A stretch of 64,000 nucleotides of DNA from Flavobacterium eburneipallidum (GTDB lineage Bacteria; Bacteroidota; Bacteroidia; Flavobacteriales; Flavobacteriaceae). Shown in pieces: positions 1 through 10,500 of the stretch; the first letter of the stretch is position 1, and each line of letters begins with the position of its first letter. The translations under genes and the position numbers were made by a program. Under the pieces are notes generated by a model. It was not told the origin of the DNA. It saw nothing but the letters and a program-made list of their open reading frames with translations, and made no database searches. Location of the stretch: positions 1,550,001 to 1,614,000 of the forward strand of contig NZ_CP114291.2 in assembly GCF_027111355.2 (NCBI RefSeq), written 5' to 3'.

Positions 1-840
1 AAATTTAAAAAAATAGTTTTCATCCAAATCCTTTCTAATGTAATGGTGTTTTTCATAACCGCATTTTTAGTATGGAAACAAAATATTTTTGGAGGTCTTT
101 TGTCGGTTGCTTTAAGCGAGTTTTTTTTAGTATTGATCACCTTCTTGTTTGTAAGAAGCGATAAAAGTTATTTTCAATTTGATTTACAAAGAATTGTAAG
201 TAAAAAATATTTTGATGCCATACTAAAATTTTCATCTATGGCGTTGTTAAGCGCAGTGCTTGTTCCATTGGTATTGATGTTGATTAGGAACCGAATTGCT
301 AGTCAATATTCTATTAATGAAGCTGGAATATGGGACGCGGTGAATAAATTATCTAGTTTCTATATGTTGATATTTAGTTCGGGTTTGTCCTTGTATTATA
401 TGCCTAAATTAGCGACCTTAAAAACGGATGATGAGTTCAAAATTGAATTGAAATCCTATTTTAAGTTATTTGTTCCATTATTCTTAATTGTGTTGATTGC
501 GGTGTTTTTTCTTAAAGAAATTATTATACATTTAGCTTTTACACCAGCATTTTCAAGAATAAAAGAAGTCTTGATTTGGCAACTATTAGGTGATTTTTTC
601 CGCATAATGACTTTGGCTTTTGGGTATCAAATTGTTGCTAAAGCAATGATCAAAAAATATTTTATTCTCGAAATCACATTCAATTCATTGTACCTTATTT
701 TGTCTTATTATTTGATACCAATTTCTTCTTTTGAGGGGGCTTTACAAGCTTATTTATTTGCTAATTTATTCTTGTTTGTTTTGATTTTGTGGATGTTTAG
801 GAAATTGTTTTTTATTCCTTTGCCTAAACAAGAATTATAG
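1..840 (+). CDS. Polysaccharide flippase, C-terminal part (Wzx/MATE-like)
   Basis: The reading frame is open from base 1, so this is the C-terminal part of a longer protein; the ATG at 43 is internal. The product is almost entirely hydrophobic, with about eight predicted membrane segments. Its arrangement resembles the second half of polysaccharide-biosynthesis flippases (Wzx/RfbX type), which move lipid-linked glycan units across the inner membrane. The neighbours are glycosyltransferases and a nucleotide-sugar enzyme, which supports a role in O-antigen or capsule export. No short diagnostic motif is visible, so the family call rests on topology and context. Confidence 0.65.
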   Translation, partial: KFKKIVFIQILSNVMVFFITAFLVWKQNIFGGLLSVALSEFFLVLITFLFVRSDKSYFQFDLQRIVSKKYFDAILKFSSMALLSAVLVPLVLMLIRNRIASQYSINEAGIWDAVNKLSSFYMLIFSSGLSLYYMPKLATLKTDDEFKIELKSYFKLFVPLFLIVLIAVFFLKEIIIHLAFTPAFSRIKEVLIWQLLGDFFRIMTLAFGYQIVAKAMIKKYFILEITFNSLYLILSYYLIPISSFEGALQAYLFANLFLFVLILWMFRKLFFIPLPKQEL

Positions 841-908
841 AATTCAACAAATTGTAAAGATTCATATATGAATTGGTTTAAATTTAGATGCTTAAAAATA
901 AGAGATTT

Positions 909-2048
909 CTATAGTTTCCAAACCCCCAAGTAGTTGTCAGTAATTTGGACGTAATTATGCTCTTTTTCGATAAAATTTCTGGCTCTCTCCCCAATAGCAG
1001 TTAGTTCTGATGGATTTTCAATCAAAAAAGACAATTCAGCGACTAAAGAATCGACATCAGGCAAAGCATTAATTACCACTCTTTCGGTTAAATTGTAGTG
1101 TTTTGTAAACTCATTTTCAGCACCTGTAAAAACGACTTTTCCTTTCGCCATCGCCTCAAGAGCATTATATCCTTGATCGTAAGCATAAACTTGGTCAAGC
1201 AAAATATGTGCTCTATTATAAAGTTCAATGTATTGATTGTACGGAATGTTTTCAGAAATTATTATTTCAACTTTCGATTCGTATTTTTCTTTAATTATGT
1301 TTAAAGCTTTTTCAAAAAATGAAATCCCTTTTTTGATGTAACTCCCACGATTGATTCCCAAGAAAATCACAATTCTAGTATTTGTTTCTAATGCTTTAAA
1401 TTCAATTTTGTTAATGTTTATGGGGTTAGGAATAAAGTAAACTTTATATCCCATAGCCTCCATAGGAATTTTATAATCCAAATCGGAAGCAATTAAACTT
1501 TGACAGTTTTCAACCAACCAATCAAAAGTTTTTCGATAACTTTTAGTGCTGTATTTTAAAGGAAAATGAAATTGTCTTGCCAATGTGTTGTCTTCAAAAT
1601 AAGGAGTCAGAATTGAATATTTCATTTCCTTTTTGAATAAATAATCAATAATGGGAGTTTCATCTCCACAAACTAACAAGCTGCGATTTTGAATATTTTG
1701 AAAAAGTTTTTTGTAAAGGAAACGCGCCAAAAACGGATAAGTTTCTATAGCGTCAGAATTGATTAATTGTACGTGATTAAAGTCTTTTAGTTTTGGAAGC
1801 AAGAAGTAAAAACGAACCGCTCTTTCTATCTTTTCTAAATCGATTGTTGTGGTTTTGCAAATCAGATTTTTGATTTTTCGGATGAACCAAAAGTTTGAAA
1901 AAAAAGCAGAATGAATAGAATAATCTACATTGTATTTCTTGAAATGATCGCCTGAAGCTACAACGGTAACTTCGTGTTCTAAAGTAATTAATCCTTCTTT
2001 GAGTGAATTATGCAATCGACTGTATTCTCCTAACAAAAGTATTTTCAT
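909..2048 (-). CDS. Glycosyltransferase, GT-B fold (GT1/GT4-like)
   Basis: A 379-aa protein starting MKILLLGEYSRLHNSLKEG, typical of a GT-B N-terminal Rossmann domain. The C-terminal half carries the donor-binding pattern around GYNALEAMAKGKVVFTG, the equivalent of the E-x7-E segment of GT4 enzymes. It probably transfers a nucleotide-activated sugar during surface glycan assembly at the cytoplasmic face of the inner membrane. It is transcribed against the next gene; the two starts are about 45 bp apart. The sugar and acceptor cannot be read from the sequence. Confidence 0.8.
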   Translation of the reverse strand: MKILLLGEYSRLHNSLKEGLITLEHEVTVVASGDHFKKYNVDYSIHSAFFSNFWFIRKIKNLICKTTTIDLEKIERAVRFYFLLPKLKDFNHVQLINSDAIETYPFLARFLYKKLFQNIQNRSLLVCGDETPIIDYLFKKEMKYSILTPYFEDNTLARQFHFPLKYSTKSYRKTFDWLVENCQSLIASDLDYKIPMEAMGYKVYFIPNPININKIEFKALETNTRIVIFLGINRGSYIKKGISFFEKALNIIKEKYESKVEIIISENIPYNQYIELYNRAHILLDQVYAYDQGYNALEAMAKGKVVFTGAENEFTKHYNLTERVVINALPDVDSLVAELSFLIENPSELTAIGERARNFIEKEHNYVQITDNYLGVWKL

Positions 2049-2066
2049 TTGGCGGACATAAATTTC

Positions 2067-2074
2067 TATATTTG
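2067..2074 (+). promoter_or_regulatory. Candidate -7 box of the GT2-fdtA-GT4 operon
   Basis: TATATTTG matches the Bacteroidota -7 consensus TAnnTTTG and lies about 20 bp before the TTG start at 2093. A TTTG at 2048-2051 is only 15 bp upstream, shorter than the usual 19-20, so the -33 element is doubtful. Confidence 0.35.
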
Positions 2075-2092
2075 TGTAAATATACTAACAAA

Positions 2093-2929
2093 TTGACAAA
2101 AGAATTTAAAAAACAAGATATAGAAATTCTGGTTTCGACGATGAATCGAAATTCTTTAGATTTTTTGATTCCGATGTTTTCTTTTAGTCATTTTTCTGAA
2201 TTTTCAATCTTAATTATCAATCAAACGGAAGGTGATAATTTGCTAGTTTCAGATTTTTCGTCTGTTCGAGTAATCAATTCTTTAGAAAAAGGTTTGTCCA
2301 GAAGTAGAAATTTGGCGTTGAAAAATGCGATGGGTAAAATCCTTTTAATCGCAGATGATGATTTGGTGTTTAAAGTAGATTTTGATACCAAAATTGTTCA
2401 AGCTTACAATCAATTTAGTAATAAAGCTGTGATAAGTTTTTGTATCGAAAAACCAAATGGATCGTTATTTAAAAAGTACTTGCCAGAGGCAAAATCGGAT
2501 TTGAATCTGATGGAATTGTTCAATGTTTTGTCTGTAGAAATAAGTCTAAACAAAACGATTTTAGATAAAACAGGAGTGACTTTTGATGACAATTTCGGAC
2601 TTGGTTCTACTTTTAAAATGGGAGAGGAGGCTATTTTTTTGTCGGATATTAAAAATAAAAATTATCAAATTGCCTTTGTTCCCAATGTAATTGCAAAGCA
2701 TCCCGAAATTTCTTCCAATGAAAAAATAGATTTTTTTCAACGGTATTACATTCAAGGTGCTTTTTTGTCTAGAGTATTTCAAGCGAATTATTTTGTAGAT
2801 TTAGCCACCAAACTGTTTTTTGATTGGAAACAAAAAAAGCTGAAATTAAGACAAATTAGTAAAGCCATTAAAAGTGCTAATCAAGGAAAACAAGATTTTT
2901 ACAAATTAAAAAATAAAAGTAATGCTTAA
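2093..2929 (+). CDS. Glycosyltransferase family 2
   Basis: A GT-A fold glycosyltransferase. The N-terminal strand DIEILVSTMNR opens the nucleotide-binding domain, and KGLSRSRNLAL followed by ILLIADDDLVFK holds the metal-binding DxD-type motif. The frame is open back to 2003, but that start would overlap the divergent neighbour. The TTG at 2093, just behind a -7 box, or the ATG at 2141 are more likely. The last 8 bases overlap the next gene, and the one after overlaps again by ATGA, so three genes form a translationally coupled operon. Likely substrate: an activated sugar for the local polysaccharide. Confidence 0.75.
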   Translation: MTKEFKKQDIEILVSTMNRNSLDFLIPMFSFSHFSEFSILIINQTEGDNLLVSDFSSVRVINSLEKGLSRSRNLALKNAMGKILLIADDDLVFKVDFDTKIVQAYNQFSNKAVISFCIEKPNGSLFKKYLPEAKSDLNLMELFNVLSVEISLNKTILDKTGVTFDDNFGLGSTFKMGEEAIFLSDIKNKNYQIAFVPNVIAKHPEISSNEKIDFFQRYYIQGAFLSRVFQANYFVDLATKLFFDWKQKKLKLRQISKAIKSANQGKQDFYKLKNKSNA

Positions 2930-3320
2930 CGATATTCAGTTTCTAAATTTCCCAGTGGTTGAAGATATTCGCGGTAATTTAGCCTTTATTCAAAACGATA
3001 TTTTACCCTTTGAATTCAAGCGAATTTATTATCTTTTTGATGTACCAAGTACAGCTTTTAGAGGCGGACATTCACATATTGATCAGCACGAAATTTTAAT
3101 TGCTTTGAGCGGTAGTTTTGAAGTCGTTTTGGATGATGGACTAGAAAAAAAAGCTGTAGTTTTAAATAAACCCAATATTGGTCTTCATATAGGAACTGGA
3201 ATTTGGCGTGAATTACAAAATTTTTCTTCAGGAGCGGTTTGTTTGGTAATTGCTTCGGATATTTTTGACGAAGCAGATTATATTCGGGATTATAGCGTTT
3301 TTTTAGATTCTAAAAAATGA
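2922..3320 (+). CDS. FdtA/QdtA-type dTDP-sugar 3,4-ketoisomerase (WxcM-like cupin)
   Basis: A 132-aa single-domain cupin. Diagnostic features are VEDIRGNLAFI at the N-terminus, FKRIYYLFDVP, the histidine-rich RGGHSHIDQHEILIALSGS, and the end IASDIFDEADYIRDYSVF. Together they match the FdtA/QdtA family, which interconverts dTDP-4-keto-6-deoxyglucose and its 3-keto isomer before amination to Fuc3N or Qui3N sugars. The protein therefore suggests that the glycan made here contains a 3-amino-3,6-dideoxyhexose. The aminotransferase and acetyltransferase partners are not in the window. Overlaps with both neighbouring genes indicate one operon. Confidence 0.85.
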   Translation: MLNDIQFLNFPVVEDIRGNLAFIQNDILPFEFKRIYYLFDVPSTAFRGGHSHIDQHEILIALSGSFEVVLDDGLEKKAVVLNKPNIGLHIGTGIWRELQNFSSGAVCLVIASDIFDEADYIRDYSVFLDSKK

Positions 3321-4399
3321 GAATTTTATATATAACTCCAAAAATTAATAATGAAGGTGGTGTCGCTAGAATATTATCGATAAAAGCCAATTATCTTATA
3401 GAAAAATGGGGTTACGATGTTCATATTCTTACTCAAAATGAGGGCAATAATCCTTTGTTCTTTTCCTTTAATGAGCAAATAAAATTTCATGATATGACGT
3501 TGAGAGGAAACAAAATAGCTTTTTTCTCGCGTTATCAAAAAGCATTAAATAATGTTTTGAGCCTTGTACAACCAGATGTAATTGTTGTTTGTGACAATGG
3601 TTTGAAAGCTTTTGCAATTCCTTTTATTTTAAAAACAAAGACACCTATTGTTTTTGAATGTCACGGTTCTAAATACATTGAAGAAAGAGAGAATAACAAT
3701 CTCTTTTTTACCAAAATTAAATCAGCTTTCAAAGATTTTTCAGCTAATAGATTTACCAAATTTGTCGCTTTATCGGGAGAAAATTTAAACGAATGGAAAG
3801 TAAATAATGGTAGTGTAATTTCAAATCCCTTATGGTTTGAAACCCAGTCTTTTTCTGCTTTGAACTCTAAAAAAGTTATAGCAGTAGCAAGACATTCTTA
3901 CGAAAAAGGATTGGATCGATTACTTTATATTTGGGAAAAAATTAGTGAAAAACACCCCGATTGGATATTAGATATTTATGGAAAATCGAATGAAAATCAA
4001 ACGTTAAAAAAATTGGTTGCAGACCTTAATATTGCTAATAGTGTTGCTTTTTTCGAGCCAGTCAAAAATATAAATGATAAATATCTTGAAGCTTCAATGT
4101 TAGTAATGACTTCAAGAACAGAAGGTTTTGGAATGGTGCTTATTGAAGCTATGGCGTTGGGTTTACCTGTTGTTGCTTATGATTGTCCATGTGGACCAAG
4201 AGCCATTATTCAAAATGATAAAAATGGATTTTTAATAGAAGATGGAAGTATGGACTCATTTTTAGTAAAGCTCGAATTGCTAATGAATGATGAAAATAAG
4301 AGGTTTCAAATGGGTTTGAACGCCAGAGAGAGTGTAAAAAAATACAATTTAGACAACATAATGCTACAATGGAAAACTCTTTTCGAAGAAATGGTTTAA
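3317..4399 (+). CDS. Glycosyltransferase family 4
   Basis: A 360-aa GT-B enzyme. It begins MRILYITPKINNEGGVARI, the glycine-rich acceptor-side loop of GT4, and has the donor-site segment TSRTEGFGMVLIEAMALG with the two glutamates eight residues apart, then LPVVAYDCPCGPRAII. It should transfer a sugar from a nucleotide donor to a lipid-linked oligosaccharide. Its ATG overlaps the stop of the ketoisomerase gene (ATGA), so it is the third gene of the operon. Confidence 0.88.
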   Translation: MRILYITPKINNEGGVARILSIKANYLIEKWGYDVHILTQNEGNNPLFFSFNEQIKFHDMTLRGNKIAFFSRYQKALNNVLSLVQPDVIVVCDNGLKAFAIPFILKTKTPIVFECHGSKYIEERENNNLFFTKIKSAFKDFSANRFTKFVALSGENLNEWKVNNGSVISNPLWFETQSFSALNSKKVIAVARHSYEKGLDRLLYIWEKISEKHPDWILDIYGKSNENQTLKKLVADLNIANSVAFFEPVKNINDKYLEASMLVMTSRTEGFGMVLIEAMALGLPVVAYDCPCGPRAIIQNDKNGFLIEDGSMDSFLVKLELLMNDENKRFQMGLNARESVKKYNLDNIMLQWKTLFEEMV

Positions 4400-4415
4400 C
4401 TTTAACCAATAATTA

Positions 4416-5300
4416 TCAGGATTTAATACTGCAATAATAGCCTAATTTATATAAATCAAATAGCAATAAAGAAGGTTTTGAAGAAAACAAGTTGTTCGTG
4501 AGTGTTCTCTCTGATTTTTTGAATAAAAAGGAAACAAACAAAGTTAAATGTAGTTTGTTTAACAAAGCATGAACTTTCAAAATTTTACTTTCAGAATGTT
4601 CTAAATTTGTGTTTTGAGTTATTGATTTTAGATTTTCTAAAGCAATTTTGGTTTTGTTTAAAAACTGTTGCGAGCATTCTAACCCCAAATGAAAAGTCGG
4701 ATTATGGATGTGCTTTACTAAAATCCCTTTCTTTTTTAAATCTGATAAAAATACCAAATCTTCATAGCCATAATTGGTAATAGACTCATCAAATTGATTC
4801 GCAACAAATACATTTTTTTGAATCAATAAATTAGAAGTTAAAGCACTTTCGTTAGGATTAATTTTTCTTTTTTCTGCAGGAATCGCTTCTCTTGATCGTC
4901 CATAAATCCATCTTAATAATTGATCGGGATTCGGTTCTTTTTTTTCATATTCAATTCCTCCAAAAATCACTTTTTCTTCTTTTTTTATTTCCGAAATGTA
5001 GTTTTGAATAAAATTGTCATAAACAGGAATCGTATCTGCATCAAGAAAAAGAAACCAATTGTAATTGGCTTTTCGAGCTAAAAGATTTCGAATTTTGCTT
5101 CGTCCAATATTGTCTTCTAATAATTCATATTGAACATATTGTAGATTATTAATTTTTTTATTTTTTACAATAAAATCAGTTGATGCGTCATCAATTACAA
5201 TAATTTCAAACGGTATCTCTAATCCCAAGCATTGCTTATGTAGTTCCGAAACTAGAGGAAAAATGTCATAATTGTATGTTGGAATCAGTATGGAAAGCAT
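4416..5300 (-). CDS. Glycosyltransferase family 2
   Basis: A 294-aa protein with the classical GT2 start MLSILIPTYNYD, the strand IIVIDDASTD and the metal-binding FLFLDADTIPVY. No membrane domain is visible, so it is cytoplasmic or peripheral. It is the last gene of the minus-strand unit ftsE, membrane glycosyltransferase, GT2, with only 5 bp between it and the gene before it. It converges on the plus-strand GT4 gene with 16 bp between stops. Confidence 0.85.
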   Translation of the reverse strand: MLSILIPTYNYDIFPLVSELHKQCLGLEIPFEIIVIDDASTDFIVKNKKINNLQYVQYELLEDNIGRSKIRNLLARKANYNWFLFLDADTIPVYDNFIQNYISEIKKEEKVIFGGIEYEKKEPNPDQLLRWIYGRSREAIPAEKRKINPNESALTSNLLIQKNVFVANQFDESITNYGYEDLVFLSDLKKKGILVKHIHNPTFHLGLECSQQFLNKTKIALENLKSITQNTNLEHSESKILKVHALLNKLHLTLFVSFLFKKSERTLTNNLFSSKPSLLLFDLYKLGYYCSIKS

Positions 5301-5305
5301 ATAAT

Positions 5306-6652
5306 TTATGTTTTTTCTTGTACTTTTTCTTTAACAAATAATAGAACAATAATAATCATTAAAAATTCAAATGGAAAACTATATCGGCTATTACTTCCAT
5401 AAGTTGCCATTGCTTGCAAAATAGAGGTAGCGAGTATAATAATTACTGTAGTAAATTCAAAGGATACTTTTCGTGTTTTGAAAAAACGTATCACATAAAC
5501 TGGAGAAATAATCAAGAAACTAAACTTAAAAATCAACAATAGAACGCTTTGAATGTGCCAAAATCCGATACAAATTTTGTTACCAAACGGAACTAAAAAA
5601 TCTAAATAATTGAAATGGATAGAAGTTTTCCAAAAATCAAACCAAGAACGAAATACCACTTGTTCTGCATATTCAACTGGGTTTTTTTTGATAGTTGCAA
5701 TGGCATATTTTCCCAAATCATTCGATAGATCAGGTAGATTATTATTCTTTTTAGTCATTAATTCTTGATGTGCATCCCAAATAGTCATAGCTAAATCTCG
5801 TTTGTTACTTTCTTTTTGGATAGTGTCATTTTTTGCTACATTTTTTATTCTAGAATTGGCATAAATGCTTCCAATCCATTGGTATTCGGGAGTAGTTTTT
5901 TCGGCAAAAAACACACAATTTTGGGATAAATTAAGTCCTGAAAACGTAGTGGGAACAAAGTAGCCTGTGTTGATTTTATTGACATAAGACCAGCAGAAAT
6001 AAGCAAACAGCGGAAAAAGGAGCACGCTTATTTTTTGGTTGATAATTCTTTTAAATTCAAAGTCTTTTAGAACACTAAAACCATAAATCAAGAAAGGTAA
6101 AAACACAAAAAAAGGTTTAATTAGCACCAGATAAGTCAAAAGGAAACTCATTAAAACGTTTTTCTTAAAATCGTTTAGATCTAAATAATTATTAGATAAT
6201 TGATAAAAAATGAGAGTTATAAAAAATAAGATTGATGTTTCAGGCATTATGGCCGTTTCATAGAAATAAATATGCAAAAAACTTGCTATGAAAAGAGTAA
6301 TGTATAATGCTAATTTAGGACTGAACTTTTGTTTTACTAAAATTTTGTACCATAAAACGGAAGTAATTATTCCAGAAATAAGTTGAAACAAAACCAATAA
6401 TTGTTGAGAACCAAAAGTTAAAACCAACAATAAAGGATAGCCAGGGCTTCTGGTTCCATCGTATCCATTTAAGTCAAAATTTAATAAATATTGTGAAAGA
6501 ATGATATAACCATCAGAATCTAAATATAGAGTGATGTTAAAATAAAGTAGTGATAAAATAATCCGAAAGAGTAATCCTAGAACTACTAATGTTCTTATTT
6601 CTCTGTTTTTTATGAATGAAAATAATTGGCAATCTACGATTGAATTAATCAT
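5306..6652 (-). CDS. Multi-pass membrane protein, probable GT-C (ArnT/PMT-like) glycosyltransferase
   Basis: A 448-aa protein with roughly ten membrane segments. An acidic extracytoplasmic loop DSDGYIILSQYL and the following RSPGYPLLLVL resemble the first loop of ArnT/PMT-type GT-C enzymes, which use polyprenyl-phosphate sugars. A soluble loop of about 100 residues lies in the second half, followed by the last membrane helices. It sits between ftsE and a GT2 gene, as expected for lipid-linked sugar transfer. The GT-C call is by motif and topology and not proven. Confidence 0.6.
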   Translation of the reverse strand: MINSIVDCQLFSFIKNREIRTLVVLGLLFRIILSLLYFNITLYLDSDGYIILSQYLLNFDLNGYDGTRSPGYPLLLVLTFGSQQLLVLFQLISGIITSVLWYKILVKQKFSPKLALYITLFIASFLHIYFYETAIMPETSILFFITLIFYQLSNNYLDLNDFKKNVLMSFLLTYLVLIKPFFVFLPFLIYGFSVLKDFEFKRIINQKISVLLFPLFAYFCWSYVNKINTGYFVPTTFSGLNLSQNCVFFAEKTTPEYQWIGSIYANSRIKNVAKNDTIQKESNKRDLAMTIWDAHQELMTKKNNNLPDLSNDLGKYAIATIKKNPVEYAEQVVFRSWFDFWKTSIHFNYLDFLVPFGNKICIGFWHIQSVLLLIFKFSFLIISPVYVIRFFKTRKVSFEFTTVIIILATSILQAMATYGSNSRYSFPFEFLMIIIVLLFVKEKVQEKT

Positions 6653-6664
6653 TTATAAAGTAAA

Positions 6665-7348
6665 TTATACGGTTTTCTGAACCACCTCAAAAATATGAGC
6701 ATCTTCACATTTCAAAGTTTTCGAAGGGAATTTCATCAATAACGCATAATCGTGAGTCGCCATAATCACTGTTTTTCCTGCAGCATTGATTTTGCGTAAC
6801 ACTTCCATTACTTCAACACTGGTTTGAGGATCAAGATTTCCTGTAGGTTCATCAGCTAGAATAAATTCAGGATTGTTAAGTAAAGCTCTGGCAATAGCAA
6901 CTCGTTGTTGTTCACCTCCCGAAAGTTGGTGTGGCATTTTGCCCACAGAACCTAGCATTCCTACTTTGTCTAAAACTTCGTCAATTTTATTTTGAATTTC
7001 ACTATTGTCTGTCCAGCCAGTTGCTTTCAATACAAAAAGCATATTGTCTTTTACATTACGATCCGGAAGCAATTTGAAATCCTGAAATACAAACCCAATT
7101 TTTCTTCTCAAAAACGGAATTTCGTCTTCTTTTAAAGTGGCTAAATCAAAATCTACAATTCTTCCTTCTCCTTCGGTTAATGGCAAATCAGCATAAAGGG
7201 CTTTCATAAAACTACTTTTTCCAGTTCCTGTTTTTCCGATGATATAAATAAATTCTCCGTGATTTACTTCAAGATTGATGTTCGACAATATGATTCTTCC
7301 TCCTTGAGAAATAACTACGTTTTTTAAAGATAATACGGATTGTGACAT
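6665..7348 (-). CDS. ftsE: Cell-division ABC transporter ATPase FtsE
   Basis: A 227-aa ABC ATPase of FtsE length. Walker A is GKTGTGKSS (about residues 38-46), the Q-loop is [17 protein letters not shown], the signature is [15 protein letters not shown], Walker B is [12 protein letters not shown], and the switch histidine lies in MATHDYALL. The [10 protein letters not shown] stretch and the GNLDPQTS segment are characteristic of FtsE, which works with FtsX at the septum to control peptidoglycan hydrolases. ftsX is not next to it. It is the first gene of a unit that continues into two glycan-transfer genes (12 bp gap). Confidence 0.85.
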   Translation of the reverse strand: MSQSVLSLKNVVISQGGRIILSNINLEVNHGEFIYIIGKTGTGKSSFMKALYADLPLTEGEGRIVDFDLATLKEDEIPFLRRKIGFVFQDFKLLPDRNVKDNMLFVLKATGWTDNSEIQNKIDEVLDKVGMLGSVGKMPHQLSGGEQQRVAIARALLNNPEFILADEPTGNLDPQTSVEVMEVLRKINAAGKTVIMATHDYALLMKFPSKTLKCEDAHIFEVVQKTV

Positions 7349-7513
7349 AATGGGTTTTATTTTATTTGGTAAATGTAATTATCAATTAGCACAAGAGCAA
7401 ACAAAAAAAATATTTTTCTGAATCCATCTTGCAATTAGTCCCTTTTGAAGTTTGTTAAAACTTTTGTTCATAATAAAAACCAAACGTACTCCGTTATACC
7501 CTGTATAATATGA

Positions 7514-7521
7514 TATATTTG
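7514..7521 (+). promoter_or_regulatory. Candidate -7 box for the TPR gene
   Basis: TATATTTG fits TAnnTTTG and lies 23 bp before the ATG at 7544. I see no TTG at the proper distance upstream, so only the -7 element is supported. Confidence 0.35.
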
Positions 7522-7543
7522 AATTTTTTAAATCAAAATAGCA

Positions 7544-10500
7544 ATGCGTAAAATATACAGGTTTCTCTTTTTAATAATTTTCATTCATACTCTATCCGTT
7601 TCGGCACAAAAATCAGCAATTTACTCTTACGATTCCAAAGATTTTGACAAAGCGCTTTTGTTGTATAAAGACGGACAATATGCTTCGGCTCAAATTATTT
7701 TTGATAGAGTAAAATCGGCTACAGCCAATGAGGAACTCAAATCAGATTGTGCTTATTATGTTGCCAATTGTGCTATTCGTAGCAATCAACCCAATGCTGA
7801 TGTATTGATGGAGCGATTTGTTGCGGATTATCCAACGAGTATCAAACAAAATCAAGCTTATATAGAAGTAGCACACTATTATTTCAAACAAGGAAATTAT
7901 CCAAAAGCTTTAGAATGGTTTGATAAAGTGGACGAAAGCAGTTTGAGTTTTAGCGACAGCGACAAATTTAATTTCCAAAAAGGGTATAGTTTTTTCAGTG
8001 CCAAAAACAAAAAAGAAGCAACTACCTATTTTAATAAAGTAGCCAATTCCAAAGAGTACGGTTCTCAAGCCAAATATTATCTCGGTTTTATGGCTTATGA
8101 AGGCGATGATTACAAACAGGCAACCAAATATTTTGACGAAGTTTCGGGCGAAGAAAAGTACAAAGAAAAATTGTCTTACTATCAGGCCGATATGAATTTC
8201 AAGTTAGGAAATTTTCAAAAAGCGATTGATTTAGGCGAAAAAGCGATGGCAAAATCCTCTCCTTTAGAAAAATCTGAACTGAATAAAATTATTGGCGAAA
8301 GTTATTTTAACCTGAAAAAATACGACAAAGCCATTCCGTATTTGTCTTTGTATAAAGGAAAAAAAGGGAAATGGAACAACACTGATTTCTATCAATTAGG
8401 ATATGCTTATTACATGCAAAAGGATTATGAGAATGCCATTTCACAGTTCAATAAAATTATTGGCGGAAATGATTTTGTGGCTCAAAATGCTTATTACCAT
8501 TTGGGCGAAAGCTACTTGAATTTAGATAAAAAACAGCAGTCTTTGAATGCTTTCAAGAATGCTTCTGAAATGACATTTGATGCTAAAATACAAGAAGATG
8601 CGAATTTGAATTATGCTAAATTGAGTTACGAAATAGGAAATTCATACCAAAGCACTCCCGATGTTTTGAATTCTTTTATGAAAAAATATCCAAATAATCC
8701 CAACAAACCTGAAATAGAGCGTTTGTTGATTGATTCGTATATTTCATCTAAAAACTACAAGGAAGCATTGGTGTTATTAGACAAAAATAAGTCACCAGAA
8801 AATAGATTAGCCTATCAAAAAGTTACTTTTTACAGAGGTTTAGAATTGTACACTGATCGAAAATACGAAGATGCGGCACTATTATTTGATAAATCTTTAG
8901 CAGGGCAAAAAGACGCTCAATTTGCGGCTCGTGCCACTTTTTGGAAAGGAGAAACAGAATATGTTTTGAACGATTTTCGAAATGCAGTATTGAGTTACAA
9001 ACAATTTCAAGGTTTTCCGCAAGCTGTAACAACACCCGAATATAAAAACGTTAATTACAACATTGCCTACGCTTATTTCAAGCAAAAAGAATACGATCAA
9101 GCGGGAAATTATTTCGAAAACCAAATAAAAGTAAAGGATGACAAAGTGCGTTTGCATGATTCGTATTTGCGTTTAGCCGATTGTCGATTTGTAACAACTA
9201 AATATACTTCGGCGCTTGAGGCTTACAATAAAGTAATCGAATTCAAAAGTGTCGATGCGGATTATGCTTATTTTCAAAAAGCTATTTGCTACGGATTTAT
9301 TGCCAAAAACGATAAAAAAATCGAAGAACTCAACAACTTTTTGCAATTGTATCCTAAATCAGAATACCGTGACGATGCGTATTTTGAACTCGGAAATACT
9401 TATGTAGCTCAAAACAAACAAGACCTTGCGATAAAAACGTATGATAAATTAAATGCTGAATTCAAAAATGGTTCTTTTGCCTCAAAAGCTATTTTACGTC
9501 AGGGATTGGTTTATTATAATGCAGATAAAGACGAGCAAGCTTTAACAAAATTTAAAAAAGTAGCGGCTGATTTTCCTAAAACTCCCGAAGCTCTCGAAGC
9601 GGTTTCTACAGCACGATTGATTTATGTGGACAACGGAAGAGTGGACGAATATGCTACTTGGGTACGCACTTTGGATTTCGTTGCTGTTACCGATGCTGAA
9701 TTGGATAATGACACCTACGAAGCTGCCGAAAAACAATACATGCAAAGCAATACCAAACAAGCCATATCGGGATTTAACGGCTATATTGCTAAATTTCCAA
9801 GAGGAATTCATTCGTTGAAAGCGAATTATTATTTGGCACAATCGTATTATTCAGATGGTCAGGAAACCAAATCGGTTCCCAATTATGAATATGTAGTTGC
9901 TGGTTCTCGAAATGAATTTACCGAACCATCTTTGAACCGATTGGCACAAATTTTCTTGAAAAATAATAATTCAGAGAAAGCAATTCCAGTATTGTTAAGA
10001 TTAGAAAGCGAATCTGATGTGGCGCAAAATAAAACTTTTGCCCAATCTAATTTGATGAAATCGTATTATGAAAACAAGGATTATCCCAATTCGGTTATTT
10101 ATGCCGAGAAAGTTTTGGCAAACCCAAAAATGGATAACAATGTAAAAAGCGATGCTCAAATTATCATTGCTCGTGCTGCTATTCAAACGGGTGACGAAGC
10201 AAAAGCTCGTTCAGCTTACGCCAAATTACAAACTATTGCCAAAGGAGAATTAGCTGCCGAAGCCTTGTATTATGATGCCTATTTCAAAAACAAAGATGCG
10301 AAATTTGAAGATTCTAATGCAGCTGTTCAAAAATTAGCCAAGAATTATTCCAGTTATAAATATTTTGGAGCCAAAGGTTTAGTGCTAATGGCAAAGAATT
10401 TCTACGGATTGAAAGACAGTTTTCAAGCCACGTATATTTTGGATAGCGTCATCAAAAACTTTACGGATTTCCCTGATGTAGTTTCCGAAGCTCAAAAAGA

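Noticed and set aside
2003..2092. Upstream ATG of the GT2 gene at 2003
   Set aside because: It would overlap the start of the divergent glycosyltransferase, and the added 30 residues are unlike GT2 starts.
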